From CAWFGW01 sp963849955 (GTDB lineage Bacteria > Bacteroidota > Bacteroidia > Cytophagales > JAAEPT01): a stretch of DNA of 64,000 nt. The translations under genes and the position numbers were made by a program. The DNA is taken from the NCBI GenBank assembly GCA_963849955.1, contig CAWKJU010000014.1, forward strand, positions 62,001 through 126,000, written 5' to 3'. Positions 7,813-17,028 of the stretch are shown in pieces (positions within the stretch are counted from its first letter, which is position 1; each line of letters begins with the position of its first letter). Under the pieces are notes generated by a model. The model saw nothing but the letters and a program-made list of their open reading frames with translations. It searched no databases and was not told where the DNA came from.

Positions 7813-8397
7813 ATGAAAACTAAATTTCTATCAGTCATTGTCGCAGCAACATTATTATTTAGCTGTGATGTAGATAAAACCCAATCAGGTAAAGCTCCAG
7901 AAGTGGATGTTGATGTTAGCACAGAGGAAGGCAAGCTTCCAAAATATGATGTGGACTGGGCAAATGTGAAAGTGGACACCCGTACTAAAATGGTAAAAGT
8001 ACCCAAAGTAATGGTGGTAATGGAGGAAAAAGAAGTAGAAGTTCCTTATATAAAATTCAATATGCCTGACAGTCTTGATGATGCTTCAGAGCGTACTATT
8101 AGAGTAGAAGTCGAACTAACGGAAACAATGGGAGAGATTGAAATTGAAAAGATTTATGCATCAAAAAATAATCTTTATGTCATCTCTGAATTTGAACTAG
8201 AAGATGAGCCTTTGAATGATAAAAAAGTGCGTATTTCTGACCAAGTAATCATTAATGCTCCTAACAAATTAACAGTAAAGCACTACATAATCGGAGACAA
8301 ACCAGTCGGCTCCTTTAATGATGATTATAAATACATTAGTAATGAAGACGATATTAAATCTGAAGTTTCTGGTGCAGTAAAAATTTATGAAGACTAA
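7813..8397 (+). CDS. Small lipoprotein of unknown function
   Basis: I do not recognise this 194-residue protein. It has a signal peptide with lipobox LLFSC (Cys at about 18), so it is probably lipidated. The mature part is acidic and beta-rich, with a Lys/Val patch (TRTKMVKVPKVMVVMEEKEV, about 56-75). No catalytic motif is seen. It stands alone, followed by a strong terminator, and 230 bases separate it from the araC-type gene, so it is likely monocistronic. Confidence 0.75.
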   Translation: MKTKFLSVIVAATLLFSCDVDKTQSGKAPEVDVDVSTEEGKLPKYDVDWANVKVDTRTKMVKVPKVMVVMEEKEVEVPYIKFNMPDSLDDASERTIRVEVELTETMGEIEIEKIYASKNNLYVISEFELEDEPLNDKKVRISDQVIINAPNKLTVKHYIIGDKPVGSFNDDYKYISNEDDIKSEVSGAVKIYED

Positions 8398-8422
8398 AAG
8401 TTAATTAACCTATTATGATCAT

Positions 8423-8457
8423 AAAGCCATTTCTATATATAGAAATGGCTTTTTTTT
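8423..8457 (+). terminator. Strong terminator after the lipoprotein gene
   Basis: A perfect hairpin, AAAGCCATTTCTA pairing with TAGAAATGGCTTT across 8423-8452, is followed by a run of Ts. It begins 26 bases after the stop codon. Confidence 0.9.
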
Positions 8458-8496
8458 GTTCTGCATTGTAATAATCAATCTTACTAAAACCTCAAA

Positions 8497-8529
8497 AATC
8501 CTCCGAGGTTTTAAAAACCTCGGAGGATT
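8497..8529. repeat. Orphan 15-bp perfect inverted repeat
   Basis: AATCCTCCGAGGTTT (8497-8511) and AAACCTCGGAGGATT (8515-8529) are exact complements with a 3-base loop. There is no T-run, and two true terminators flank it, so it is not needed for termination. Its GC-rich core in an AT-rich gap resembles dispersed intergenic palindromes of Flavobacteria. Confidence 0.7.
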
Positions 8530-8542
8530 GGAGTCCAAAACA

Positions 8543-8572
8543 AAAAAGCAGCGCCAGAGGCACTGCTTTTTA
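8543..8572 (-). terminator. Terminator of the cyanate operon
   Basis: AAAAAGCAG and CTGCTTTTT flank GCC/GGC with one mismatch. On the minus strand the hairpin ends in Ts about 25 bases after the substrate-binding gene stop. It could work in both directions. Confidence 0.75.
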
Positions 8573-8594
8573 AAAACATATTAATCAATCTCAA

Positions 8595-10010
8595 TCAAAC
8601 AGCTTTAATGGCGAAACTATTTACATATTCTTCTGGCATGTCCGGATCAAACTCCTTACCCATAATAATATGTTTTTTATATGTTGTTGAAGGCGCTTCG
8701 TAACCTAGCTCTTTCATTTTTGCTGCACAGTCGGTAGCTAAGTACACTTGCTCGGCTATTTTTTTGTAATCAAGTTCTTCTTTTACATAACCCCAGCGTT
8801 TCATTTGAGTTAAAATCCAAACACCCATGGAATGCCATGGGAATGGATCGAAATCGATACGGTCTGGTGCATCAATGACATTACCTAAGCCATCAGCGTA
8901 TTTACCTGTAAGCACTTGCGCGACTACGGTTTCGGGTTGGTTCAAGTAGTTCTTGGGCGAAATAGCTGCTGCTATGGCTGCTCTGTTTTCCTGTTTTGAG
9001 GAATAGTGCGTTGCCTCTACAATAGCGCTAAACAATGCTGCGTATGTGTTCGGATTTGTTTTTGCAAACTCTTCACTACAAGCAAAGGCACAGCAAGGGT
9101 GACCTTCCCAGATGTCTTTTGTTAACATGTGTAGGAAGCCCACATTTTCATATACTGCGCGCTGGTTAAATGGATCGGGAGAAAGGTAACCATCTAAGTT
9201 CCCCGCCTTTAAGTTGGCAACCATCTCTGGTGGTGGTACTACACGTATTTGGATATCTTTATCGGGATCTAATCCGTGTTCTGCGACATAATAACGCAAT
9301 AAAAAGTTGTGCATCGAATATTCAAATGGAACCCCAAACTTAAAGCCTTTCCACATTTTTGGATCGCGTTTGTCCTTATGTTTCATGTGCAAACATATCG
9401 CCTGACCGTTGATATTTTCTACTGCTGGCATAATGTACGGAGTAGACATAGAACCAGAACCAATCGTCATGGCTAGAGGCATGGGTGTTAGCATGTGCGA
9501 AGCATCATATTCCTTATTCAAACTTTTGTCTCGTGCCACAGCCCAGCCAGCAGTTTTGATTACATCTACATCCAAACCATACTTTTCATAAAAGCCCATC
9601 GGTTTGGACATGATTATAGGCGTAGCACAAGTAATCGGAACAAAACCAACATTCAATTTTACTTTCTCTAAAACTGAAGCTTTCATGGAGGTTTCGCCCC
9701 CACCTTCAACACTTTTTTTCACATCATTGGTGCATGATTGCAAGGCAGAAATAGGAATAATGGATGCCAAGGCAGCTCGAAAGGTATTTTTACCTACGGC
9801 TTGAATAAACTGTCTCCGCTTCATGTCATTGCCACCAAACATGGCTTTTACCACAGCGGTTTCTACAAATCGGTTAACAATGGTTTCTTCCGAGTCGGGT
9901 AACTGCTCGGTTACTGCTTTGTTGGTTTTACAAGACGAACACCCACACCCAGCGCCATGGCTGAGGTCGGAATTTTCGTCATACGGGTTATCTAAGCTTT
10001 TAACGGGCAT
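8595..10010 (-). CDS. NrtA/CmpA-family substrate-binding protein, probably for cyanate
   Basis: A 471-residue solute-binding protein of the nitrate/bicarbonate/cyanate family. Family landmarks are VGFVPITCATPIIMSKPMGF, MLTPMPLAMTIG, LKAGNLDGYLSPDPFNQRAV and EGHPCCAFACSEEFA. A twin-arginine signal, MKRRQFIQ with a later LQSC lipobox-like site, begins at residue 63. It is preceded by a 62-residue extension with a GCGCSSC cluster. Either translation starts at the inner ATG (9824) or the extension is real; the reading frame stays coherent and the extension resembles family members I recall. It is the last gene of an operon with permease, ATPase and cyanase, so cyanate is the most likely substrate; nitrate is the alternative. 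Confidence 0.85.
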   Translation of the reverse strand: MPVKSLDNPYDENSDLSHGAGCGCSSCKTNKAVTEQLPDSEETIVNRFVETAVVKAMFGGNDMKRRQFIQAVGKNTFRAALASIIPISALQSCTNDVKKSVEGGGETSMKASVLEKVKLNVGFVPITCATPIIMSKPMGFYEKYGLDVDVIKTAGWAVARDKSLNKEYDASHMLTPMPLAMTIGSGSMSTPYIMPAVENINGQAICLHMKHKDKRDPKMWKGFKFGVPFEYSMHNFLLRYYVAEHGLDPDKDIQIRVVPPPEMVANLKAGNLDGYLSPDPFNQRAVYENVGFLHMLTKDIWEGHPCCAFACSEEFAKTNPNTYAALFSAIVEATHYSSKQENRAAIAAAISPKNYLNQPETVVAQVLTGKYADGLGNVIDAPDRIDFDPFPWHSMGVWILTQMKRWGYVKEELDYKKIAEQVYLATDCAAKMKELGYEAPSTTYKKHIIMGKEFDPDMPEEYVNSFAIKAV

Positions 10011-10037
10011 GATTTTAAGATTTTTAAGGGTTTAACT

Positions 10038-10481
10038 TTACCATTTTTTGTAAGGCAGGAACTTGCCAATCATCGTAACTTTTACTCTATCCCCTTTGGG
10101 ATCTTCCACCTTATCCACGTTAAGCGTGAAGTCAATTGCACTCATAATACCATCGCCAAATTTTTCATGAATCACTTCTTTTAAACTTGGACCATACACA
10201 TAGGCGATTTCAAAAAACCGATAGACTAGCGGATCGCTTGGAACTACTTGACCGGTACCTTTTGTAGGATATATCTGCAATGCTTTCGCCACATCATCTC
10301 CCAAACTGAGCGACTCGGTCACTACCATAGCTTCTGCTTCGCTGAGCGTGGCACTACCTAAACATGCAGCAGCAACGCATACTGGGTCCAAGCCGGTTTT
10401 TTTTCCTAATTCAACCCATGTTACTCCAGAAGCACTTTTGGCTTCCATGATGGTTGCTTTCATTTCTTCTTTTGTCATCAT
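10038..10481 (-). CDS. cynS: Cyanase (cyanate hydratase)
   Basis: A 147-residue cyanase, which converts cyanate and bicarbonate to ammonia and two CO2. The catalytic residues of the E. coli enzyme (R96, E99, S122) map to R88, E91 and S114 with a constant offset of eight. They lie in LVYRFFEIAYVYG and KFGDGIMSAIDF. The N-terminal helical DNA-binding-like domain (TWVELGKKTGLDPVCVAAA) is present and the length is normal. It sits between the ABC ATPase gene (29 bases) and the binding-protein gene (27 bases), which ties the transporter to cyanate. The product would supply ammonium and remove a toxic ion. Confidence 0.96.
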   Translation of the reverse strand: MMTKEEMKATIMEAKSASGVTWVELGKKTGLDPVCVAAACLGSATLSEAEAMVVTESLSLGDDVAKALQIYPTKGTGQVVPSDPLVYRFFEIAYVYGPSLKEVIHEKFGDGIMSAIDFTLNVDKVEDPKGDRVKVTMIGKFLPYKKW

Positions 10482-10510
10482 AGTTTTTTGTAGTTTGAGT
10501 AAGACATTTA

Positions 10511-11395
10511 TTAAATTTTTATTCGTTCTGTTTGCAAACTGATTGCATGGGGATCCACATTGACTGGAAAGTCAACATCTTCTAATAAGCCCAGTTTTAA
10601 TTGCTCAGCTATCGTAGCCGATCGTTTAACTAAGAATTCTATCAGGTGATTTCGGATAGCATAATAGGCCGCATGCTTAATAATAGTTGCCCGTTCACGT
10701 GGCTTAGGGATGTCCACTTTTACTGACTCTACAATTCGGGCCGATGGACCATCAGACATCAGTAAAATGCGGTCAGCAAGTAAAATAGCTTCATCCACAT
10801 CATGGGTAATCATAAACGTTGTTTGATGCGTTTTCTGGCAAATCTCTATCAGCTTATCCTGAATTTTACCACGTGTTAAGGCATCTAGAGCACCAAAGGG
10901 TTCATCCATTAACAACAGACTGGGTTCAATAGCAAAAGCTCGTGCAATACCCACCCGCTGTTTCATCCCTCCGGATAATTCTGACGGTTTTTTGTGCATT
11001 GCTTCCTCCAAACCAACCATTGAAAGGAAGTGTTCTGCTTTTTCTCCTACTTGCTTTTTATTCATCTGTGGTGACTTGCAAGCAATTGCGAGTGTAATAT
11101 TTTTATAAGCACTAAGCCACGGAAGCAAACTATGGTTTTGAAAAATAACTCCACGATCAATGCTTGGACCACTAACTATCTTACCGTCCATGGTAATGGT
11201 CCCTTCTGATGCTGCATCCAGCCCTGCCAAGTTGTTAAGGATAGTAGACTTACCGCAGCCCGAGTGCCCAATTACACATACAAACTCCCCTTTCTTAATT
11301 TCAAAGTTGATGTTCTGATAGATGGTAACTTCCCCTTTCACTCCTTTTAAAGGATAGCGCTTTGCTAAATTTTCTACTGTTAAGAATCCGCTCAT
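10511..11395 (-). CDS. NrtD/CynD-type ABC transporter ATPase
   Basis: A 294-residue ATP-binding subunit. Walker A GHSGCGKST is at residues 43-51, signature LSGGMKQR near 154, Walker B LLLMDEPFGALDALTRG near 175, and the switch His in MITHDVDEAILLADR. The family is that of nitrate, sulfonate, taurine and cyanate importers. The C-terminal tail beyond about 215 is longer than in SsuB/TauB, as in NrtD. It overlaps neither neighbour but is 6 bases from the permease gene, so a common transcript is clear. Confidence 0.93.
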   Translation of the reverse strand: MSGFLTVENLAKRYPLKGVKGEVTIYQNINFEIKKGEFVCVIGHSGCGKSTILNNLAGLDAASEGTITMDGKIVSGPSIDRGVIFQNHSLLPWLSAYKNITLAIACKSPQMNKKQVGEKAEHFLSMVGLEEAMHKKPSELSGGMKQRVGIARAFAIEPSLLLMDEPFGALDALTRGKIQDKLIEICQKTHQTTFMITHDVDEAILLADRILLMSDGPSARIVESVKVDIPKPRERATIIKHAAYYAIRNHLIEFLVKRSATIAEQLKLGLLEDVDFPVNVDPHAISLQTERIKI

Positions 11396-11401
11396 ATTTC
11401 T

Positions 11402-12229
11402 CTATTCTTGATATACAAATAAGGTTGACAACTTAGCTATCAAGGCATCGAGCCCCATACCTATAATACCAATCATAAGGATTGAAAAAATGACACTTGC
11501 CAAATCGAGGTTATTCCACTCGTTCCAAACGTAATAGCCGATACCAGTGCCTCCTACTAACATTTCTGCTGCCACAATCACCAACCAGGATATTCCGATG
11601 GAGATGCGTAAACCTGTAAATATGGTCGGTAATGCTGCAGGTAAAATCACCGTTAATGCCGTTTTTATCTTACCCATTTCTAAAGTCTGAGCTACATTTA
11701 ACCAGTCTTTTTTCACCGCCATCACACCAAAGGCAGTGTTGATTAGAATAGGCCAGATGGAACAAATGAAGATCACAAACACCGAGGACATGATGGAATC
11801 CTTAATAATAAATAATGCTAAGGGCATCCATGCTAAAGGTGAAATCGGTCGTAGGACTTGAATGTAAGGTTGGAGCGCACTGTAAAATAACGGGGACATT
11901 CCAATTAAAAACCCAACTGGAACAGCTATTAGGATGGCTAAAAAATAACCAGTCATCACCCGACCTATGGAGTACAAAAGTTGAATCCCTATTCCTTTAT
12001 CATTTGGTCCTTTATCGTAAAAGGGGTTTTTTAATTCTTCAAAAGCGAGTTTACCCACTTCAATAGGACCTGGTACGTGTGCCTCGGGCTCGCCCATACC
12101 CATAAGCTTTTCGTATTCGGTCATGTTTTCTTTGGACCGATCGCCATCACTGGTAACTAATTCCCAGGCGAAGAATGCCACGATAAAAATAAGAATGGAA
12201 AGTACGATTGATTGTTTCTTTTGCGACAT
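11402..12229 (-). CDS. NrtB/CynB-type ABC transporter permease
   Basis: A 275-residue inner-membrane permease. An N-terminal anchor (SIVLSILIFIVAFFAWELVT) is followed by a linker and about five helices, including RVMTGYFLAILIAVPVGFLI and GLRISIGISWLVIVAAEMLV. The EAA-like loop that contacts the ATPase is seen around AQTLEMGKIKTALTVILPAA. It is the first gene of the operon, followed by ATPase, cyanase and binding protein. The 360-base leader in front may hold regulatory RNA structure. Confidence 0.92.
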   Translation of the reverse strand: MSQKKQSIVLSILIFIVAFFAWELVTSDGDRSKENMTEYEKLMGMGEPEAHVPGPIEVGKLAFEELKNPFYDKGPNDKGIGIQLLYSIGRVMTGYFLAILIAVPVGFLIGMSPLFYSALQPYIQVLRPISPLAWMPLALFIIKDSIMSSVFVIFICSIWPILINTAFGVMAVKKDWLNVAQTLEMGKIKTALTVILPAALPTIFTGLRISIGISWLVIVAAEMLVGGTGIGYYVWNEWNNLDLASVIFSILMIGIIGMGLDALIAKLSTLFVYQE

Positions 12230-12359
12230 ATGAATTAGCTTAAATGCTTAGTCACAAGGTAGAAAAACACAACACCTCAAGCGTAGGACAAAAAATACTT
12301 TGTGTTGCACAAATTCTACATTCTTATAAAAAAGGTCAGTTATTTATATAGAAAAGGCC

Positions 12360-12447
12360 GTCTTGTAAAAACAAGATGTTTGTCTTACCGTGGGTGAATT
12401 CCCTGTGGAGGTGGGAAATGACGTTCCACTCACAACTGTCATTCAGT
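12360..12447 (+). ncRNA. Candidate structured RNA upstream of the cyanate operon
   Basis: Three consecutive hairpins can be drawn. TCTTGT/ACAAGA (12361-12376) comes first. Next is a bulged two-part stem, GTGGGTG with CACTCAC (12390-12396, 12427-12433) enclosing TTCCC with GGGAA (12399-12403, 12413-12417). ACTG/CAGT (12435-12447) comes last. One G-U pair in the long stem becomes an A-C clash on the minus strand, which favours plus-strand transcription, antisense to the operon leader. I do not recognise the family. Elsewhere the gap 12230-12589 shows nothing clear. Confidence 0.35.
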
Positions 12448-12589
12448 AAAATATGAGCTACAAATCCCTTTATTTTAAAGTTGAATTTAGGTTAAGAGCA
12501 TTGAAATTTTATAATCTTTTTACAATTCTAATTTTTAAGATAGGTGAAATACAACACTAGAATCACCACCGCATAAATTTTCTTAAATT

Positions 12590-15500
12590 CTATTCCTCTA
12601 AAAATTTATCTCTTTCCTTTTCAGTTTTATTAATACCGATACTGTTGATTACACCGCTCATCATGCTCCAGCTCCAGAAATTAAATATGGATTTATATTG
12701 ATCGCGCTCATAAAACATCACACCTTCTCGTAAATATGGAAAAGGTTTATTATGTTTCTTAATCACAAACGTATTCGCAAAAAATGTCATCAGACCGCGT
12801 CCAAATCCTGAATCATCAAGCGTTTCAGGGTTTAAAACTTGTATGTGAAGATCTCTGTAATTGAAATACATCTTACCTTCAGAATAAATATTGTTACCCT
12901 GAAATTCGAAATTGTTTTCGAGGTTACGCCCTTCATTTACTTTTAAATAAACGATAGGTACAAGCAAGGGATTCAGGTCCTCAAGTTGTACTGCTCCCAC
13001 GTGGCCGGTAAAATGGAAAGGATCATCCTCTTTTTCCATATCAAAAATCACTTTTGCACGGAAATCTGCTGCTTTCATTAAACTACCTGTTGCCTTTAAA
13101 ACCATAGGGACTGGTGATTTTTTACCAGCTTGAATATTTTTTAATGTTCCTGATAAGTTATTAAACGATGTATGCCCAGGTATTGAAGCCTCTTCTGACA
13201 ATTCTTCATAAGTGATATCAGCAGAAAAAACGAGGGAATCTACAAAAATATCTTCGTTGACATTCCTTAATAAAGTTTGTGGTAACGCTTTATATTTTTT
13301 GTTTTCTGGTACATTTTTATCACGATAGACATCCATATCTATATTATAAGCTTCAATTTGACCAATTTTTAATTTTTTTGTTTCTATTAAATAATCAAAA
13401 TCTATATGACTTAATGTGATGTTTTTCACATACATCTTAATCCAATCGCGTTGGGATTCTATATGTTTGCTATAGGCTACTTTTTCATATTTCGGTGTCA
13501 ATGAGACTTCGTTAAGCACCATCTCCTGCTTGGCATAGTTTATAGCGTAATCTTTGATTTCGAAAGTATTGAGACCGTCCGAAGTTACATAGGCATAAGG
13601 TCCTGCGGTGAGTGATAAATTATCTACAAATTGTAACGGATTTCTAGAATCAGAATCTTCATCTAAATGAAGTTTATCTATCGTGAAATTCAGGTTATCG
13701 ATCTCATGTTTAAGATTACCTTTTTCAAATTTAAAGGCAGCATCTTGCGCCTTTATGAGGTTTATATTCACGATGGGGAAGCCTTTTTTTGCTTTCACAT
13801 GTTCATCAACAATAATATGTGCGTGAGGTTTTTCCATCTGTATGGCATTTACAATGAATTTATTATTGAAGTATAAATTCACATAGTCCAATTCATTGAC
13901 ATCCATGCTTTTTACAGAAGCGGAACTGTTGTTTACTGTATTTTTATACGTACCCTCTTTTAGTGTTATAGTTTTTTGATTCCCATTGATTTTAATATCC
14001 TCAAAATTAACAACATCATTCTTTGCCTTTACTTCAAGCTTTTTAGCATTGATATTGAAATCGGGTTCAGACTTAATTAGTGCATCTATATTGCCATTCA
14101 AAACAATTATTTTTCTGAAATCCAGATTTAATTCCGGAGACTTTATCGCATAACTCCCATTATCGATATGGGTTTTAGCGTGTTGAATGATAAGTTTATC
14201 GATATAAACATTAGGTACATTCGTCCATGGTTTATTATCGGTAGACATTTTTTTAGGTCTAATGAAGTTGAGTTCTGATTTTTTAATTAGCACCTCTGCT
14301 ACGTCTATACTTCCATCTTCCCAATACCGTTTTTGGTTCCAGTTTTTAATGATGATAGCTGGTATTTCACCAGCAACATCACTTTTATCGGTAGCTGAAA
14401 TCCTTGTATTTATAAGCTTCAGATCTGTTGTTTTGTTTTTTAGCTGAAAGGATTGACTATAGATTTTTATATTACTTTTAGAATTGCGGTAGTGAATGTT
14501 TTTGGTAGAAAAATGCTGAATTTTTAAAAGACTATCATTGGTAATTCGAGCATTAATGTTGCTAGTTTTAATGGTTACGAATCGGTCAATTGTCAAATTT
14601 GCACCTCCATTGTTAATATTTACTACCTTTAGAAATTCAGGGAATTCAATTTTGTCGTTCTTCTTATTACTAGTTATAATTTTAAAATCGATTTCCGGAT
14701 TCCATGCATCAATAGAATCCAGTATTAGTTTATTTTTTACCAAAAGCGAATCAGGGTCAAGATGATAGATGGTAAACTTCTCAATATTTCCCCGACCGTT
14801 TTTAGTAGAAAATGATGCATTTGTCAAGGTGATTTCTTCTGGCTCATCAATAAGTACCTGATCTACTTTGATTTCAACACCACCTTTATTTACCCATACA
14901 CCTCCTAAGTTCATGTAGAGTTCATCAGCTAGATCAGACCAAGAAGAAGAGGCACTTATTCGTCCTAAACCAGTTGATGTGAGGTCAAATGTATTAATAC
15001 CAAAATCATCGCTAACTTGTATTTTCCCTTTTTCAACAATTACCTTTTCCGCCCTTACAACCTGAAAATAATTATCAATACTTTCCATTAAGTATGCGGG
15101 ATCAACACTTAGTTTAAGCGTATCATTGGTAGGGGGTTGATGAATTGATATGGATGGTCGTTCAAACTTAAGTATACCTGTTTTAAGGGTTTTAGTCCGA
15201 ATAGCATCAATATAATCTACTTTATTTAACACAATATCAGGGGCTTCCATCTCTATATAAAATAAGCTATCAGCAACAGGAGAATGGGGTTTAATTGCAA
15301 GACCCGTAATCTGAAGTGTGCTATCAAACGTATTAATATTTAACTTATCAAAACTTACCTGATGTATACTATCCTTGAGGTTGTACACCTGTTTTCTGAT
15401 AGTTACATGTGCATTTTCAAAATAGTTGTCTTTTTTATCTAGTTTGTAGTTAGAAGAATCAAAATGGACTTTGAAAAATTCGATATCAGTATAAGCTGTC

Positions 15501-16561
15501 TCAATCAAATGCTCTTCTTTCGAACCATATAGTTTTATACTAAATTTTCCATTTACCAAATGAAAATGGTCAACATTTAATTCTGTGGCAATGTTTTTAA
15601 AGATAAAATCCAGCAGCTTTTTGTCCTTATTCTCATCGTTTATCTTTTGGTTTTCTATCTGCACATCAGGTTCGGTAATAAGCATCTCATTAATATGTAC
15701 ATTCTTATCCTTATAAGCTTTTAAATAGTCAACACCTTTTATTTTAATGGAAGGCATATGTATTTGAAATATATCGAGCTGATTTTGGTCAGATTCCTCA
15801 CGGTTGTTTCTATTATGGGGTTCAACAGTAAGATTAGAACACTCTAATATTGAGTCTTTTGTAGATACATGGAACAAATCACATTTCAAGAAATGGATAC
15901 TATCGGGTAGTAAAAAGCTTTGGTTGCGAATGGTAAGTTCTATTTCTTCTTTAAAAAGTTGTTTGTTGTCTGAGTTTTCATCCAGTACAAAATTTTCAAT
16001 TAATAGATTAATATGCTCTAGCTTAAAACTATTCTTCAAAAACTCAAATCCACCATCCTCTAGTTGGAACCTATTAATTTTTAAGCTTTTAAGGTGTTGG
16101 GAGATAAGACTATATAAGTCTTCAACCTCCTCGTGAGAAGCTTTAGGCCTTTCCCTTGATTTTATATTGTTAATTGTAACAAAAGGCTCAAAAATTTGAA
16201 TACCGTCAATTATTAATTCATCATTAAAAAGAAGACGGTGCAAAGAGGCTATATCGATTTTAAGCTTCTTAATAGCTACAGTAAATATATTTTTCGTAGT
16301 TGAGTCTTTTTTTAGTGTAGTACTATCTGGTTTTAGCTGAATTTTTTTCACAACAATCTCACTACTAAAAAGACTTACCTCCAACTCTTCATAAAATAAA
16401 TGATACTTCCCTTCGCACTCCTTTTCGACTAAATTTTCTAACGCATTTCTGGAGATTCGGGTGATATTATTTTGCAGATAGATTATACCAACCACCAGTA
16501 GTATGGTGATAATAGTTAATCCTATTAAAAATATTTTAGACGCGGTTCGCTTAACGTTCAT
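12590..16561 (-). CDS. Giant AsmA-like membrane-anchored protein
   Basis: A 1323-residue protein. One N-terminal transmembrane helix (FLIGLTIITILLVVGIIYLQ, about 12-31) is followed by more than 1200 residues of repetitive beta-strand sequence. It has many units of the form KIKGVDYLKAYKDKNVHINE or RISASSSWSDLADELYMNLG, and a C-terminal GRGLMTFFANTFVIKKHN segment. This is the pattern of AsmA/YhdP/TamB proteins, which form periplasmic bridges for phospholipids or assist outer-membrane assembly. The ATG at 16561 is preferred over an in-frame TTG at 16579 because it puts the anchor helix at the N-terminus. It has no operon partners: about 360 bases lie downstream and 470 upstream. Confidence 0.72.
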   Translation of the reverse strand: MNVKRTASKIFLIGLTIITILLVVGIIYLQNNITRISRNALENLVEKECEGKYHLFYEELEVSLFSSEIVVKKIQLKPDSTTLKKDSTTKNIFTVAIKKLKIDIASLHRLLFNDELIIDGIQIFEPFVTINNIKSRERPKASHEEVEDLYSLISQHLKSLKINRFQLEDGGFEFLKNSFKLEHINLLIENFVLDENSDNKQLFKEEIELTIRNQSFLLPDSIHFLKCDLFHVSTKDSILECSNLTVEPHNRNNREESDQNQLDIFQIHMPSIKIKGVDYLKAYKDKNVHINEMLITEPDVQIENQKINDENKDKKLLDFIFKNIATELNVDHFHLVNGKFSIKLYGSKEEHLIETAYTDIEFFKVHFDSSNYKLDKKDNYFENAHVTIRKQVYNLKDSIHQVSFDKLNINTFDSTLQITGLAIKPHSPVADSLFYIEMEAPDIVLNKVDYIDAIRTKTLKTGILKFERPSISIHQPPTNDTLKLSVDPAYLMESIDNYFQVVRAEKVIVEKGKIQVSDDFGINTFDLTSTGLGRISASSSWSDLADELYMNLGGVWVNKGGVEIKVDQVLIDEPEEITLTNASFSTKNGRGNIEKFTIYHLDPDSLLVKNKLILDSIDAWNPEIDFKIITSNKKNDKIEFPEFLKVVNINNGGANLTIDRFVTIKTSNINARITNDSLLKIQHFSTKNIHYRNSKSNIKIYSQSFQLKNKTTDLKLINTRISATDKSDVAGEIPAIIIKNWNQKRYWEDGSIDVAEVLIKKSELNFIRPKKMSTDNKPWTNVPNVYIDKLIIQHAKTHIDNGSYAIKSPELNLDFRKIIVLNGNIDALIKSEPDFNINAKKLEVKAKNDVVNFEDIKINGNQKTITLKEGTYKNTVNNSSASVKSMDVNELDYVNLYFNNKFIVNAIQMEKPHAHIIVDEHVKAKKGFPIVNINLIKAQDAAFKFEKGNLKHEIDNLNFTIDKLHLDEDSDSRNPLQFVDNLSLTAGPYAYVTSDGLNTFEIKDYAINYAKQEMVLNEVSLTPKYEKVAYSKHIESQRDWIKMYVKNITLSHIDFDYLIETKKLKIGQIEAYNIDMDVYRDKNVPENKKYKALPQTLLRNVNEDIFVDSLVFSADITYEELSEEASIPGHTSFNNLSGTLKNIQAGKKSPVPMVLKATGSLMKAADFRAKVIFDMEKEDDPFHFTGHVGAVQLEDLNPLLVPIVYLKVNEGRNLENNFEFQGNNIYSEGKMYFNYRDLHIQVLNPETLDDSGFGRGLMTFFANTFVIKKHNKPFPYLREGVMFYERDQYKSIFNFWSWSMMSGVINSIGINKTEKERDKFLEE

Positions 16562-17028
16562 GAATTGGTGATCACACAAGATTAATCTTGCTTAAGAATA
16601 CAGATTCTATTTTAAATAATATCTCTGATTAAACAAAAACATACAAAATAAAGACCGAGATATAAAAAATGATTATTTAATACTAAGTCGCAATCAAAAT
16701 CTATTTAAATCATCTGGTTTTTTATGATTTACAAGAATGTTGGACAGTTACTTTTCTTTCATTAGAAAATTTATAAGTAATCCATTTTTTTCGAGGAGTA
16801 ATCTTTAGACCCCATTTTGGGGAAATATTCCACAACCAAACCCAACTAGGTTAGTGAAGAATATATAGCTCTTACGCCATTGCTGTACACGTAATCTATC
16901 TAAATCAATTTTGAAAACGCAAAGGCTTATGGTGGGTCACGAAAACTTTTAATCTGTGATACCGACATTACAAATATCGAGCTGTAGGCTTCTTAAAGAA
17001 TCTAGAATAGTAAGTACTTTAACTCCAT
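16562..17028. other. 467-base gap between the AsmA-like gene and crtZ
   Basis: Non-coding, AT-rich. It must hold the promoter of the AsmA-like gene and the 3' end of the crt operon. I saw only a weak inverted repeat (AACC/GGTT near 16845) and no clear terminator or conserved promoter. Confidence 0.5.

Noticed and set aside
12230..12589. Guanidine-I, cobalamin or TPP riboswitch before the cyanate operon
   Set aside because: None of the conserved boxes of these riboswitches is found on either strand.
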